Source of the DNA: Mycobacterium sp. PS03-16
Lineage (GTDB): Bacteria > Actinomycetota > Actinomycetes > Mycobacteriales > Mycobacteriaceae
Assembly (NCBI RefSeq): GCF_004570325.1
Contig: NZ_SPQO01000007.1
Coordinates: forward strand, 124,001-188,000
Length of the DNA stretch: 64,000 bases
Direction of reading: 5' to 3'
Both the position numbers and the translations under genes were made by a program. Shown here one piece after another: positions 1 through 9,250 of the stretch. Each line of letters opens with the position of its first letter. Positions within the stretch are counted from its first letter, which is position 1. A model generated the notes under the pieces. The model was not told where the DNA came from, searched no databases, and saw nothing but the letters and a program-made list of their open reading frames with translations.

Positions 1-478
1 GGTTGAGGATGCCGAACTGCGGGTTGAACATCAGTTTCCAGATCACACCGGCGATCACCGGCGCGATCATCAGGGGCAGGATCAGCACCTTCTCGAACAA
101 CGAGCCGATCAGCGAGGACCGGTTGAGCAGCAGCGCCAGTCCCACCCCCAGCACCGTCTCGACCGCGGTGGCCACGATCGCGAAGATGCCGGTGACCTTC
201 ACGCTCTCCCAGAAGATCTGGTCACCCAGCACCGACCGGAAGTTCTCGAACCAGATGAAGTGCGGGTCGGGATTGACCGCCGCGTAGTTGAGGAAGGCGT
301 AGTACGCGCCGACGAAGAACGGGTACAGGATCCCGATGACGATCACCAGTGCGGGGATCGACAACAGGTAGGGCCGCAGCCGGCGCCGCCAGCCCGGCAC
401 CTCCGGGAGCGCGCCGCCCGGCGCCCGGGACGGCTGCTCGGGCGACGTCTCCGGCGCCTTGGGGGTCTGAGTGGTCAT
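1..478 (-). CDS. Carbohydrate ABC transporter permease, MalF/UgpA type (3' end beyond window)
   Basis: Inner-membrane subunit of a binding-protein-dependent sugar or polyol importer. Only the first 159 residues are in the window; the gene runs off the left edge. The visible part has a cytoplasmic Pro-rich N-terminus and hydrophobic segments at about residues 38-60, 95-118 and 130-148, as in MalF/UgpA permeases; the EAA loop that contacts the ATPase would lie outside. The ATG at 478 has AGAGCAGGG shortly upstream and sits 32 bp behind the binding-protein gene, so it is co-transcribed with that gene and the eltD-like dehydrogenase. The substrate is inferred from those neighbours (tetritol or similar polyol). 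The family call is firm, the substrate is not. Confidence 0.85.
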   Translation of the reverse strand, partial: MTTQTPKAPETSPEQPSRAPGGALPEVPGWRRRLRPYLLSIPALVIVIGILYPFFVGAYYAFLNYAAVNPDPHFIWFENFRSVLGDQIFWESVKVTGIFAIVATAVETVLGVGLALLLNRSSLIGSLFEKVLILPLMIAPVIAGVIWKLMFNPQFGILN

Positions 479-510
479 GGATTGCCCTGCTCTTTCATGG
501 GACACGGCTC

Positions 511-1920
511 CTAGAGGTTGACCTTGGAGGTGTTGGTCTTGGCCAGGCTGCGCAGTCGTGACGCGGCGTCGTCCCCGCCGTAGATGTCCTGCAGCGCGAC
601 GGCCCAGTTCTGCGTGGTGTCGAAGAACGCCTTCTGCGGCGTGAACTGGATCTTCGACTCACCGATCACGGTCTCGAACGCCTCCAGGTAGCCGAACTGG
701 TCGGCGGCGACCCGCTTGAACGTGGTGTCGAACACCGACTTGCGGACCGGGTCGGCGTACTTGCCGGCCTCGACGGCCTTGTTCATCGACTCCTTGCCGG
801 TGGCCCATTGGATGAACAACCACGCGGGCAGCTTGTTGCGGGAGTTCGCGCTCATCGCCCAACTCCACGTCCACAGGTTGGTCTTGTAGTTCCCGTCCGG
901 ACCGGCGGGCCCGGCGTACCAGCCGAGGTTGCCGGCCTCCTTGCTCGCCCCCGGCTTGTTCTTCGGGTATGTGGCGCTGTCGGCGTCGAACACCATCATC
1001 GCCTTCCCGTCACCGAGATCACCTGTGGCATTGGGATAGTCGTACGTGGTCCACGACGTCGGGCCGGCCTCGTGCTGCATCGCGATCCACTTCTCGGTGA
1101 ACTCGATGGCCTTGTCGCTGGCCATCTCGGCCACCAGTTCGCGCCCGTCGAAGGTGTAGTCGACCGCACCCTGGCGGCTGTACTGCGTCATGAAGCCCGG
1201 ATGGATGGTCGCCCACGACTTGGACCCGCGCGTCGAGATGCCGTACTGGTTGTTGGCGCGGTCGGTCAGGTCGACGGCGAGCTGGATGAAGTCGTCGAGG
1301 TTGTCGGGCAGCCTGGTGATGCCCTTCTCGTCGAACACCCGCTTGTTGTAGGCCACCACGTTGTTCTCGAAGCCCCACGGGATCGCCCACTGGCCGCCGG
1401 TGCCCAGCGGGTTGCCCAGCGTGAAATCCCAGCGCGTCGAGGTGCGCAGACCCTCGAAGATGTCCTCGAAGTCGTATTCGGCACTGGTGGCCGAGGTGTT
1501 CTGCAGCCAGGGCCCCAGATCCTCGATCCAGCCGGGCGGCCCGTACTGCCAGATGAAGTACGCCCCGAGCATGAACGCGTCGTGCTTGCCGGAGCCGCCG
1601 GCCAGCTCGGTGTTGAGCTTGGTGAAGTAGTCCGCCTCCGGCACCAGGTCGACGTTGACGGTGATGCCGGTCAGCTCGGTGAACTCCTTGAGCAGCGGCT
1701 GGTAGGACAGCTGGTAGGGGTGCGGGGTCTGCAGGATGTTGATGGTCGACCCCTCGGCCTTGCGCCAGTCGAAGCCACCACTCACCTCCGAGGCACCGTT
1801 GGGGGCGCTGGCTTTTCCGCCGACGCCGCACGCCGAGAGCACCGGTACGCCCGCAGCGGCAATGCCCATGGCGGCCAGCATGTTTCGCCGCGAGAGTTGC
1901 GGTCCCGTGAAGCGGTTCAT
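511..1920 (-). CDS. Extracellular sugar/polyol-binding lipoprotein (ABC transporter, family 1), Tat-exported
   Basis: Solute receptor of the importer, 469 residues. The N-terminus carries a twin-arginine motif (S-R-R-N-M-L at residues 10-15), a hydrophobic stretch and a lipobox ending L-S-A-C with the acylated Cys at 31, so it should be exported folded by Tat and lipidated. The rest is a type 1 sugar-binding fold rich in aromatic residues. The ATG at 1920 has AGAGG upstream and gives a normal signal peptide; an in-frame GTG at 1938 overlaps the dehydrogenase stop codon as GTGA and would add six residues. Second gene of the operon. The ligand is probably the polyol oxidised by the neighbouring dehydrogenase; that is inference from context. 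Confidence 0.9.
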   Translation of the reverse strand: MNRFTGPQLSRRNMLAAMGIAAAGVPVLSACGVGGKASAPNGASEVSGGFDWRKAEGSTINILQTPHPYQLSYQPLLKEFTELTGITVNVDLVPEADYFTKLNTELAGGSGKHDAFMLGAYFIWQYGPPGWIEDLGPWLQNTSATSAEYDFEDIFEGLRTSTRWDFTLGNPLGTGGQWAIPWGFENNVVAYNKRVFDEKGITRLPDNLDDFIQLAVDLTDRANNQYGISTRGSKSWATIHPGFMTQYSRQGAVDYTFDGRELVAEMASDKAIEFTEKWIAMQHEAGPTSWTTYDYPNATGDLGDGKAMMVFDADSATYPKNKPGASKEAGNLGWYAGPAGPDGNYKTNLWTWSWAMSANSRNKLPAWLFIQWATGKESMNKAVEAGKYADPVRKSVFDTTFKRVAADQFGYLEAFETVIGESKIQFTPQKAFFDTTQNWAVALQDIYGGDDAASRLRSLAKTNTSKVNL

Positions 1921-1934
1921 GTCTTCGATGCCTC

Positions 1935-3023
1935 TCACGCCGGGATCAGCGAGACCTTGACCGACTCCTTACCGCTGGCCACGAGGTCCAGCCCCTTCTG
2001 GAAGTCGGTGAGCGGCAGCTGATGGGTGCAGATGTCGTCCATCGGCAGCACCCCGGACTCGATCATCTTGATCGCCGCCGGCCAGCAGTACGGCCCGAGG
2101 TGCGCGCCGAGGACGTCGAGTTCCTTGTCATCGCTGATGATGCTCCAGTCCACGGTGACGTCGCTGCCGAAGACGCCGTACTCGACGTAGCGGCCCAGCT
2201 TGCGCAGCAGGTTCAGGCCCTGGGGCACCGCGGAGGTGTGCCCGGTGCCCTCGAGGTAGACGTCGGCGCCGTAGCCGTCGGTGAGTTCTCGCACGATCGA
2301 CACCGCGTCCTGTTCGGCGATGTTGATCGTGATGTCGGCGCCGCACCGGCCGGCGAGTTCGAGCTTCTCGGGCGCCATGTCGAGTGCGATGACGTGCATG
2401 GGGTTCTTGGCCCGCGCGCCGGCGACCATGCCGAGACCGATCGGGCCGCAGCCCGCCACCACCACGGTGTCCTCGAACGTGATCTGCGCGCGCTCGACCG
2501 CGTGCAGCGAGCACGACAGCGGTTCGGCGAAGGCAGCGTGCTGCGGTTTGATGTCGCGGGAAACTTTGTGCACCAGTGCTTCCGCCGGGTACACCATGTA
2601 GCTGGCCATGGCGCCCGGGGTCCGGCGCTTGAAGCCGTACAGATCGTGCGGCTGACACATGTGGTACTGGCCGCGTTTGCAGAACCGGCACTCCCAGCAC
2701 GGCACGATCTGCTCGGAGACCACCCGGTCGCCGACCGCGATACCCCACCGCTGCGCGGCTTCGTCATCGAGTTCGACGACGGTACCGGCGAATTCGTGGC
2801 CGGGGATCACCATTGTCTCCGCCCAGGCCGGGCGGTTCTCGTCGCCCCAGAACTTGGCCGCGCCGTGGTAGCACTTCAGGTCGCTGGCACAGATGCCGAC
2901 CGCCTCCACCCGGATCAACGCCTCGCCGGGGCCGCGCTGCGGCACCGCGATCTCCTCGAGCCGGTAGTCGTGCGGTCCGTGGCAGACCACGGCCTGCATC
3001 TTCTCCGGAATGTGATCGGTCAT
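1935..3023 (-). CDS. eltD: Zinc-dependent polyol dehydrogenase, erythritol/L-threitol dehydrogenase-like
   Basis: Medium-chain NAD-dependent alcohol dehydrogenase of 362 residues that should oxidise a polyol to a ketose. Catalytic zinc ligands are visible at C45 and in the GHE motif (H76, E77); the structural zinc site is C109, C112, C115 and C123; the Rossmann motif G-C-G-P-I-G-L-G lies near residue 190. From memory the protein closely resembles M. smegmatis EltD of the tetritol pathway, hence the symbol. The ATG at 3023 has a strong Shine-Dalgarno (AAGGAG, 6 nt upstream). First gene of an operon with the binding protein and permease, expressed from a promoter overlapping operator-like dyads. 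The exact substrate is not provable from sequence. Confidence 0.85.
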   Translation of the reverse strand: MTDHIPEKMQAVVCHGPHDYRLEEIAVPQRGPGEALIRVEAVGICASDLKCYHGAAKFWGDENRPAWAETMVIPGHEFAGTVVELDDEAAQRWGIAVGDRVVSEQIVPCWECRFCKRGQYHMCQPHDLYGFKRRTPGAMASYMVYPAEALVHKVSRDIKPQHAAFAEPLSCSLHAVERAQITFEDTVVVAGCGPIGLGMVAGARAKNPMHVIALDMAPEKLELAGRCGADITINIAEQDAVSIVRELTDGYGADVYLEGTGHTSAVPQGLNLLRKLGRYVEYGVFGSDVTVDWSIISDDKELDVLGAHLGPYCWPAAIKMIESGVLPMDDICTHQLPLTDFQKGLDLVASGKESVKVSLIPA

Positions 3024-3140
3024 CGGCAGCTCCTTCGGGTGTGGCTGCGCTCACATTAACCAACCCATGCACATATGTCCAGAACATCTGTTCAGCGAGA
3101 ATCTGTTCAGGAACATGTGTTCAATGCCATACTCGACAGC
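3024..3140. promoter_or_regulatory. Divergent promoter region with operator array between eltD and the SorC-type regulator
   Basis: On the minus strand TGGACA (3081-3076), 17 bp, TAATGT (3058-3053) forms a good promoter for eltD. On the plus strand CATACT (3128-3133) lies 7 nt before GTG 3141, giving a leaderless start for the regulator. Dyads of form GAACA-N2-TGTTC occur at 3082-3093 and 3111-3122, with degenerate copies at 3069-3080 and 3097-3108, spaced 13-15 bp. One covers the eltD -35 box and one lies between the -35 and -10 of the regulator. Likely binding sites of the adjacent SorC-family protein. Confidence 0.7.
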
Positions 3141-4178
3141 GTGCCTCGGTCCGCACAGACATCTCCCCCGGCCGGCGTGGACAGCCCCGTCTCGGACGGC
3201 GCCGACGTCTCAGCCGGCCACTTCCCGGCTTCGCTGCTCTACGCCGCGGCGAAGCTCTACTACACCGAGGACGCCACCCAGGCCGAGGTCGCCAGCCAGC
3301 TGGGCACCAGCCGCGCCACCGTCAGCCGCCTGCTCGCCGAGGCCAAGCGGCGCGGCATCGTGCGCATCGAGGTGGTGCCCCCGGCCGAGGTGGCGACCGG
3401 GGATTTGGCCGACCGGGTGGCCCGGGCGCTGTCGCTGACCACGGTCTTCCTCAGCCATCCGCTGCCCAGTCCCGGCCCGGGCCGCGGCATCGTCGACGTG
3501 ATGGGGGCCGCGCTCGCGCCCGCCGTCGGCCGCGCGCTGTCGGGTGCGGGCCTGCTACCGGGTGACGTCTTGCTGGTCTCGTCCGGCCGCACCGTGTACG
3601 AGGTGGCGCAGTACGACCTGGTGCCGCTGCCCGGCGTGCTGGTCGCCCCGACCGTCGGGGGCAACGACCAGCCCGAGGAGTGGTACCAGACCAACGAGAT
3701 CACCCGCCGCGTCGCCAACCGCGTCAACGGCAGGCCGAACTATCTGTTCGCTCCCGCCCTGCCCGGCCCCGACCTGTATCCGTCGCTGCTCAACGATCCG
3801 AGCATCCAGCGGGTGCTGCACCTGTGGCCGCACGCGCGGTGCGCGCTGATGGGCGTCGGAGCACCGCCGCTGTCGCGGTCGGACATCCCGCAGTTCGTGC
3901 CCACGGGGTCGAGCGCGCTGCGCGCCGCCGTCGGCGACGTCTGTTCGCGGTTCTACGACAGCGACGGCCACGAGGTCGAATTCGAGGGCAGTGACCGGTT
4001 GATCGCGGTCGCGCTCGAGGCGCTCCGGCACGTGCCGGTGACCATCGCGGTCGCGGTCGGCGCCGACAAGGTGGCCTCGATCATCGCCGGCGCGCGCGGC
4101 GGCTACTTCAACCAGCTCGTCACCGACCCGTCCACCGCGGCGGCGATCCTCGACGCCGTCGACCACGCCGACGCCTGA
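3141..4178 (+). CDS. SorC/DeoR-family sugar-binding transcriptional regulator
   Basis: Cytoplasmic repressor or activator, 345 residues. A helix-turn-helix at about residues 44-73 (T-Q-A-E-V-A-S-Q-L-G-T-S-R then V-S-R-L-L) is followed by a SorC sugar-phosphate-binding domain of about 250 residues. I chose GTG 3141 over the upstream ATG at 3075 because the 66 bases between consist of operator-like repeats and a -10 box, and the peptide they would encode is repetitive. It is divergent from the polyol transport operon, so it probably senses a phosphorylated intermediate of that pathway and controls both promoters. No ligand can be assigned. Confidence 0.88.
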   Translation: MPRSAQTSPPAGVDSPVSDGADVSAGHFPASLLYAAAKLYYTEDATQAEVASQLGTSRATVSRLLAEAKRRGIVRIEVVPPAEVATGDLADRVARALSLTTVFLSHPLPSPGPGRGIVDVMGAALAPAVGRALSGAGLLPGDVLLVSSGRTVYEVAQYDLVPLPGVLVAPTVGGNDQPEEWYQTNEITRRVANRVNGRPNYLFAPALPGPDLYPSLLNDPSIQRVLHLWPHARCALMGVGAPPLSRSDIPQFVPTGSSALRAAVGDVCSRFYDSDGHEVEFEGSDRLIAVALEALRHVPVTIAVAVGADKVASIIAGARGGYFNQLVTDPSTAAAILDAVDHADA

Positions 4179-4209
4179 GACGCCCACGGCGAGACCGACC
4201 GCAGGCGCG

Positions 4210-5700
4210 CTACTCCGGATCGGCCGCCGACAGCCGGTGCACCTGCGCGCGGGTGGCCGGGTAGAGCTCGCACCAGGTGGCGTAGAGGTCGTCGTAGAGT
4301 CCGCGGTGGCGCGGATCGGGCTCCACCTCGTAGGCGATCTCGGTCCAGTCGGTGTCGGGCGGGACGACGCCGGTGCCGATGGCCGCCAACAGGGCGTCGC
4401 CGTAGCTGGCGCCGATGGCCTGGCGCGGCACCAGCTGCGGGCGGCCGGTGATGTCGCTGACCGCCTGTACCCACACCGGGCTGCGCAGCCCGCCGCCGAC
4501 GGCGACGGTGCGGATGCCCGAGTGCGCGTCGTCGAACCGTTCCAGGATCTGCCGGATGCCGAACGAGATGCCCTCGTAGGCCGCACGGAACAGATGCCCC
4601 CGGCCGTGGCGCAGCGTCAGCCCGGCCACCACGCCGCGGGCCCGGGGGTCGAACACCGGCGTCCGTTCCCCGGCCAGGTAGGGCAGCATGAGCAACCCTT
4701 CGCTTCCGGGCGGCACCGCGGCGGCCTCGGCGGTGAGCTCCTCGAACGAGGCCCCTCCGGTCGTGGCCTGCAGCCAGCCGATCAGGCTGCCCGCGGTGGA
4801 GGTGCCCGCGGCCAGGGCGAGGCTGCCGTGCTCGACGCCGGTGGTGGTCCACAGCGTGGGGTCGCTGAAGTACTCGTCGATCACCTGGACCAGGAACATC
4901 GTCGAGCCGTACATCAACATCTGATCGCCGGGCCGGCGTACCCCCGCCGAGAATGCCTCCGAATAGGCATCCACCGTGCCGGCCGACACCGGGGTGCCGG
5001 CCGGGACACCCGTCGCGGCGGCCGCGGCAGCGGTCACGGTGCCCACGACGTCGCTCGGCCACACCAGCCGCGGCAGCGGCAGATGCCCGCAGATGCGGCG
5101 GGCCCAATCGTGGTTCCAGTCGAAGGCGCGGGTCGCGTAGAGCGGATCGCACTGACTGGCCGTGTGGTGGTCGATGACGTACTCGCCGGTGAGCTTCGCC
5201 GCGATGTAGGAGTTCGAGCCGTACCAGCCGGTGGCGCGGTCGAACACCTTCGGTTCGTGCCGGCGTACCCACTCCAGCTTGGGCCCGACCGCCTGGCTCG
5301 ACAGCAGCGTGCCGGCCCGCTCGAGAATCGCAGCCTCGCCGAATTCCTCGGTCAAAGAGGCGATCTCGGCGGTCGCACGGGTGTCCACACCGTAGAGGAT
5401 CGCGGGGCGCAACGGCGTGAGCTGGTCGTCGCACAGCACCAGGCAGGGTCCGACGCCGCTGACACACATCCCGGCGACCGCGCCGCCGCGGGGCACCTGG
5501 GCCGTCAGCGCGGTGCTGATCTGGCAGACCTCACGCCACCACAGCGCCTCCGCGTCGGCCTCGGCCCAGCCCGGCCGGGGCAGGCTCATCGCATGCGCGA
5601 TGGTCTCCGACGCGATGACCGATCCCGATGCGTCGACCAGGACGCCTTTGGTACTTCCCGTCCCGATGTCGATCCCCAGCAGCAGATCCACGCGCGACAC
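4210..5700 (-). CDS. FGGY-family carbohydrate kinase
   Basis: ATP-dependent sugar or polyol kinase, 496 residues, with the N-terminal phosphate-binding motif D-I-G-T-G-S-T-K-G at 11-19 and a C-terminal FGGY domain containing V-G-G-G-L-R-S. GTG 5700 is preferred: GAGGGA precedes it and the conserved core begins immediately after. The 17-bp gap behind the thioesterase gene suggests read-through; the gene is convergent with the SorC regulator. It could phosphorylate the ketose made by the eltD-like enzyme, but other FGGY substrates (xylulose, ribulose, glycerol) are possible. Specificity unknown. Confidence 0.85.
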   Translation of the reverse strand: MSRVDLLLGIDIGTGSTKGVLVDASGSVIASETIAHAMSLPRPGWAEADAEALWWREVCQISTALTAQVPRGGAVAGMCVSGVGPCLVLCDDQLTPLRPAILYGVDTRATAEIASLTEEFGEAAILERAGTLLSSQAVGPKLEWVRRHEPKVFDRATGWYGSNSYIAAKLTGEYVIDHHTASQCDPLYATRAFDWNHDWARRICGHLPLPRLVWPSDVVGTVTAAAAAATGVPAGTPVSAGTVDAYSEAFSAGVRRPGDQMLMYGSTMFLVQVIDEYFSDPTLWTTTGVEHGSLALAAGTSTAGSLIGWLQATTGGASFEELTAEAAAVPPGSEGLLMLPYLAGERTPVFDPRARGVVAGLTLRHGRGHLFRAAYEGISFGIRQILERFDDAHSGIRTVAVGGGLRSPVWVQAVSDITGRPQLVPRQAIGASYGDALLAAIGTGVVPPDTDWTEIAYEVEPDPRHRGLYDDLYATWCELYPATRAQVHRLSAADPE

Positions 5701-5717
5701 CCTACGTCCCTCGCGGC

Positions 5718-6530
5718 TCAGTGCATCCTCGAGGGAAACGGGTCGGCGGAGAAGTCGATCTGCGCGGCGGGATTGCTCACCGCGGTCACCATGCCGGTGC
5801 CGAAGGCGCCGGCGCTGTCGAACAGCGTCGCCGTGCCCACCGAGACGCCGTCGGCCACCCGGTGCGAATCGGCCTGCAGGCCGATCCACTCATCGCGCGG
5901 AAGGCGCACCAGCGCGACCGTGAGGTCGCCGTTGATGTAGCCGACGCCCGCGGTGCCCAGGTTGGTCACCAGGCTGGTGCCCTCCGCGGCCATCGCAGCC
6001 CGCACGAACGGGGTGTTGTCCGTCCCCTCGACCACGTCGATCAACCGGCTCATCGACCGCTTCCTCGCGTCGTTCTGGTGCTCGGCGATCGACGTCGTCC
6101 ACCCGGTGCCGTCGCTGCCCAGGTAGATCGCGCGGTCCGGGTCGAGCGCGGCGGGCGGGGAGAAGGCGTCGTCGCCCACCCATTCGCGACCACGCGGCGC
6201 CTCGGACCGGCGGTACTGCACCATGGTCGCGCGCGCGACCGTCACCCCGGCCTGGACGACTTCGCATTCCGCGTTGCGGACCCGCCTGCCGTCGCGCACG
6301 AGATTGGTCTTGACCGTGGTCGGCACCCCGCGCGCGGCCTTGAACAGATCCACCGTGAACCGGGCGGGCAGGAAGTCGGCGTCCCCGTACTCGCCCTCGA
6401 GCACCCGCGCGGCCAACCCGACGACGGCCGGGCCGTTGAGGTGGTCCTCACCCCAGTGGCTCTGCGCGAACCGGGTGGGCTGGTAGTCCCCGTCGTCGGT
6501 CTGGACGAAGTGGGCGCGGCGGTCGGTCAT
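5718..6530 (-). CDS. Thioesterase family protein (double hot-dog acyl-CoA thioesterase type)
   Basis: Predicted cytosolic acyl-CoA hydrolase of 270 residues, the usual length for actinobacterial tandem hot-dog thioesterases. Two related halves are visible: an N-terminal one with F-A-Q-S-H-W-G and a C-terminal one with G-Y-I-N-G-D-L-T. The ATG at 6530 starts the conserved region; an in-frame upstream start at 6584 would add 18 unconserved residues. It lies directly upstream of the FGGY kinase on the same strand. Role in lipid or acyl-CoA turnover is inferred from the family only; nothing links it to polyol metabolism except position. Confidence 0.75.
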   Translation of the reverse strand: MTDRRAHFVQTDDGDYQPTRFAQSHWGEDHLNGPAVVGLAARVLEGEYGDADFLPARFTVDLFKAARGVPTTVKTNLVRDGRRVRNAECEVVQAGVTVARATMVQYRRSEAPRGREWVGDDAFSPPAALDPDRAIYLGSDGTGWTTSIAEHQNDARKRSMSRLIDVVEGTDNTPFVRAAMAAEGTSLVTNLGTAGVGYINGDLTVALVRLPRDEWIGLQADSHRVADGVSVGTATLFDSAGAFGTGMVTAVSNPAAQIDFSADPFPSRMH

Positions 6531-6640
6531 CCGCGCATCGTCGCACAGGCCGAGAGGACCACGCTGCGACGACCACGCCATCATGACCTCTATGTGACGG
6601 CCGCCCCGCGACGGTTCGACCCGCCGCGGGCGGGTAGCCG

Positions 6641-7276
6641 ATGATCATGACCGCTTCCCAGAACACCACGCCTCTGCGTGCCGTCGCCCTGATCTGCACC
6701 CTCAAGGCCAGCCCCGCCGAGTCGAGCAGCGACGTGATCGCCGAACAGCTGCTCGCCCACATGCGCTCGGCCGGGGTGGAGTGCGAGACGGTCCGCTGCG
6801 TCGACTACGACATCAAACCGGGCACCGACGCCGATATGGGCGACGGCGACGAATGGCCGGCGATCCTGCAGAAGATCGTCGCGGCCGACATCCTGGTGGT
6901 GTCCACCCCGACGTGGGTCGGGCACATGTCCAGCGTCGCCCAGCGGGTCCTCGAGCGCCTCGACGCCGAGCTGTCCGAGACCGACGACGCGGGCCGCCCG
7001 CGGCAGGTCGGCAAAGTTGCGCTCGCCGCGGTGGTCGGCAACGAGGACGGCGCGCACAAGATCGAGGCCGATCTGTTCCAGGCGCTCAACGACATCGGCT
7101 TCAGCATCGCCGCACAGGGCTGCACCTACTGGAACGACGAGGCGATGGGCGGCCGCGACTTCAAGGACCTCGACGAGACCCCGGAAGCCGTCGCGAGCAC
7201 CACCGGCAACGCCGCCCGCAACGCGGTGCACCTCGCCCGGGTCCTGCGTGAACGCCCCTATCCCGCGTACTCCTGA
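6641..7276 (+). CDS. Flavodoxin-like NAD(P)H-dependent FMN reductase family protein
   Basis: A 211-residue flavodoxin-fold protein. It has an N-terminal beta strand followed by a phosphate-binding stretch (L-K-A-S-P-A-E-S-S-S), a second conserved element S-T-P-T-W-V-G-H-M-S near residue 90 that in this family contacts the flavin ring, and a G-N-E-D-G-A-H element near 130. It probably reduces quinones, flavins or similar substrates in the cytoplasm. Start is ATG 6641; a second ATG follows two codons later. Divergent from the thioesterase (110-bp gap) and convergent with the acyl-CoA dehydrogenase (10-bp gap). Physiological electron acceptor unknown. Confidence 0.8.
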   Translation: MIMTASQNTTPLRAVALICTLKASPAESSSDVIAEQLLAHMRSAGVECETVRCVDYDIKPGTDADMGDGDEWPAILQKIVAADILVVSTPTWVGHMSSVAQRVLERLDAELSETDDAGRPRQVGKVALAAVVGNEDGAHKIEADLFQALNDIGFSIAAQGCTYWNDEAMGGRDFKDLDETPEAVASTTGNAARNAVHLARVLRERPYPAYS

Positions 7277-7286
7277 TCACCCGCTC

Positions 7287-8504
<1,218 letters not shown>

Positions 8505-8572
8505 CGCGAGTCTCCTGTCGTGGGCGCGGCTTTCGCTGCCATGGTGTCATGGCCGCTGGTCCGTGCCCTCGG

Positions 8573-9250
8573 TCAGCCCTGCCCGCCGCCCGGCCCGGTC
8601 GCCTGCTGACCGTAACCCGCGAGCCGACGCCCGACCTCGGCGATCTCGTCGTCGCCGAGCACCCGCACCGGCGCTCCGCTGGCCATCGCGCGCAATTGCA
8701 CGTCGCACAGATATTCCAGGTAGGGCACCATGTCGAGCACCTTCGGCAGCGCCCGGCCGACCAGCACGGCACCGTGGTTGCCCATCAGTGCGGCGGTGCG
8801 GTCGACCAGCGCCGCGGTGACGTTGTCGGCCAGCTCCTGCGTTCCGAACGTCGCGTACGGGGCGACGCGCACCGCGCCGCCGAACAAGGCCGCGTAGTAG
8901 TGCGACGCCGGTACCTCGTCGGCGACGGTCGACATCGCGGTGGACGCCGGGGCGTGGGTGTGCACCACCGCGGTGTGCGGCGATCCGTGATAGACGGCCA
9001 GGTGCAGCGCGAGCTCGCTCGAGGGCTTCAGCAGCGCGTCGACCGGGTTGCCGGCGAGGTCGTGGATCCCGACGTCGCGCGGCGACATCGCCTCGTAATC
9101 CACGCCGCTGGGCGAGATGACCACGAGGTCGCCGACGCGCACCGAGACGTTGCCCGCGGTGCCCACCACGAGTCCCGAGCGGCTCAGGAACCGGCAGGCG
9201 TCGACGACCTGCCGGCGTTCGCGGCCGAGCCGGAGGTCCGGCGCGGTCAC
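8573..9250 (-). CDS. Class II aldolase/adducin family protein (L-fuculose-phosphate aldolase-like)
   Basis: Zinc-dependent sugar-phosphate aldolase or epimerase of 225 residues. Metal and catalytic residues match FucA-type enzymes: E79 in P-S-S-E, H97 and H99 in H-T-H-A, H159 in G-N-H-G, with the phosphate-binding loop G-T-A-G-N-V-S at 30-36. GTG 9250 overlaps the stop of the upstream dehydrogenase (GTGA), so translation is coupled. Last of a four-gene operon (DeoR regulator, kinase, dehydrogenase, aldolase). The order suggests oxidation of a polyol, phosphorylation of the product and cleavage to a triose phosphate plus an aldehyde. The actual sugar is unknown. Confidence 0.87.
   Translation of the reverse strand: MTAPDLRLGRERRQVVDACRFLSRSGLVVGTAGNVSVRVGDLVVISPSGVDYEAMSPRDVGIHDLAGNPVDALLKPSSELALHLAVYHGSPHTAVVHTHAPASTAMSTVADEVPASHYYAALFGGAVRVAPYATFGTQELADNVTAALVDRTAALMGNHGAVLVGRALPKVLDMVPYLEYLCDVQLRAMASGAPVRVLGDDEIAEVGRRLAGYGQQATGPGGGQG

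Noticed and set aside
3075..3140. N-terminal extension of the SorC regulator from ATG 3075
   Set aside because: This stretch is made of operator-like dyads and a -10 box; the encoded peptide is repetitive and lies before the conserved HTH.
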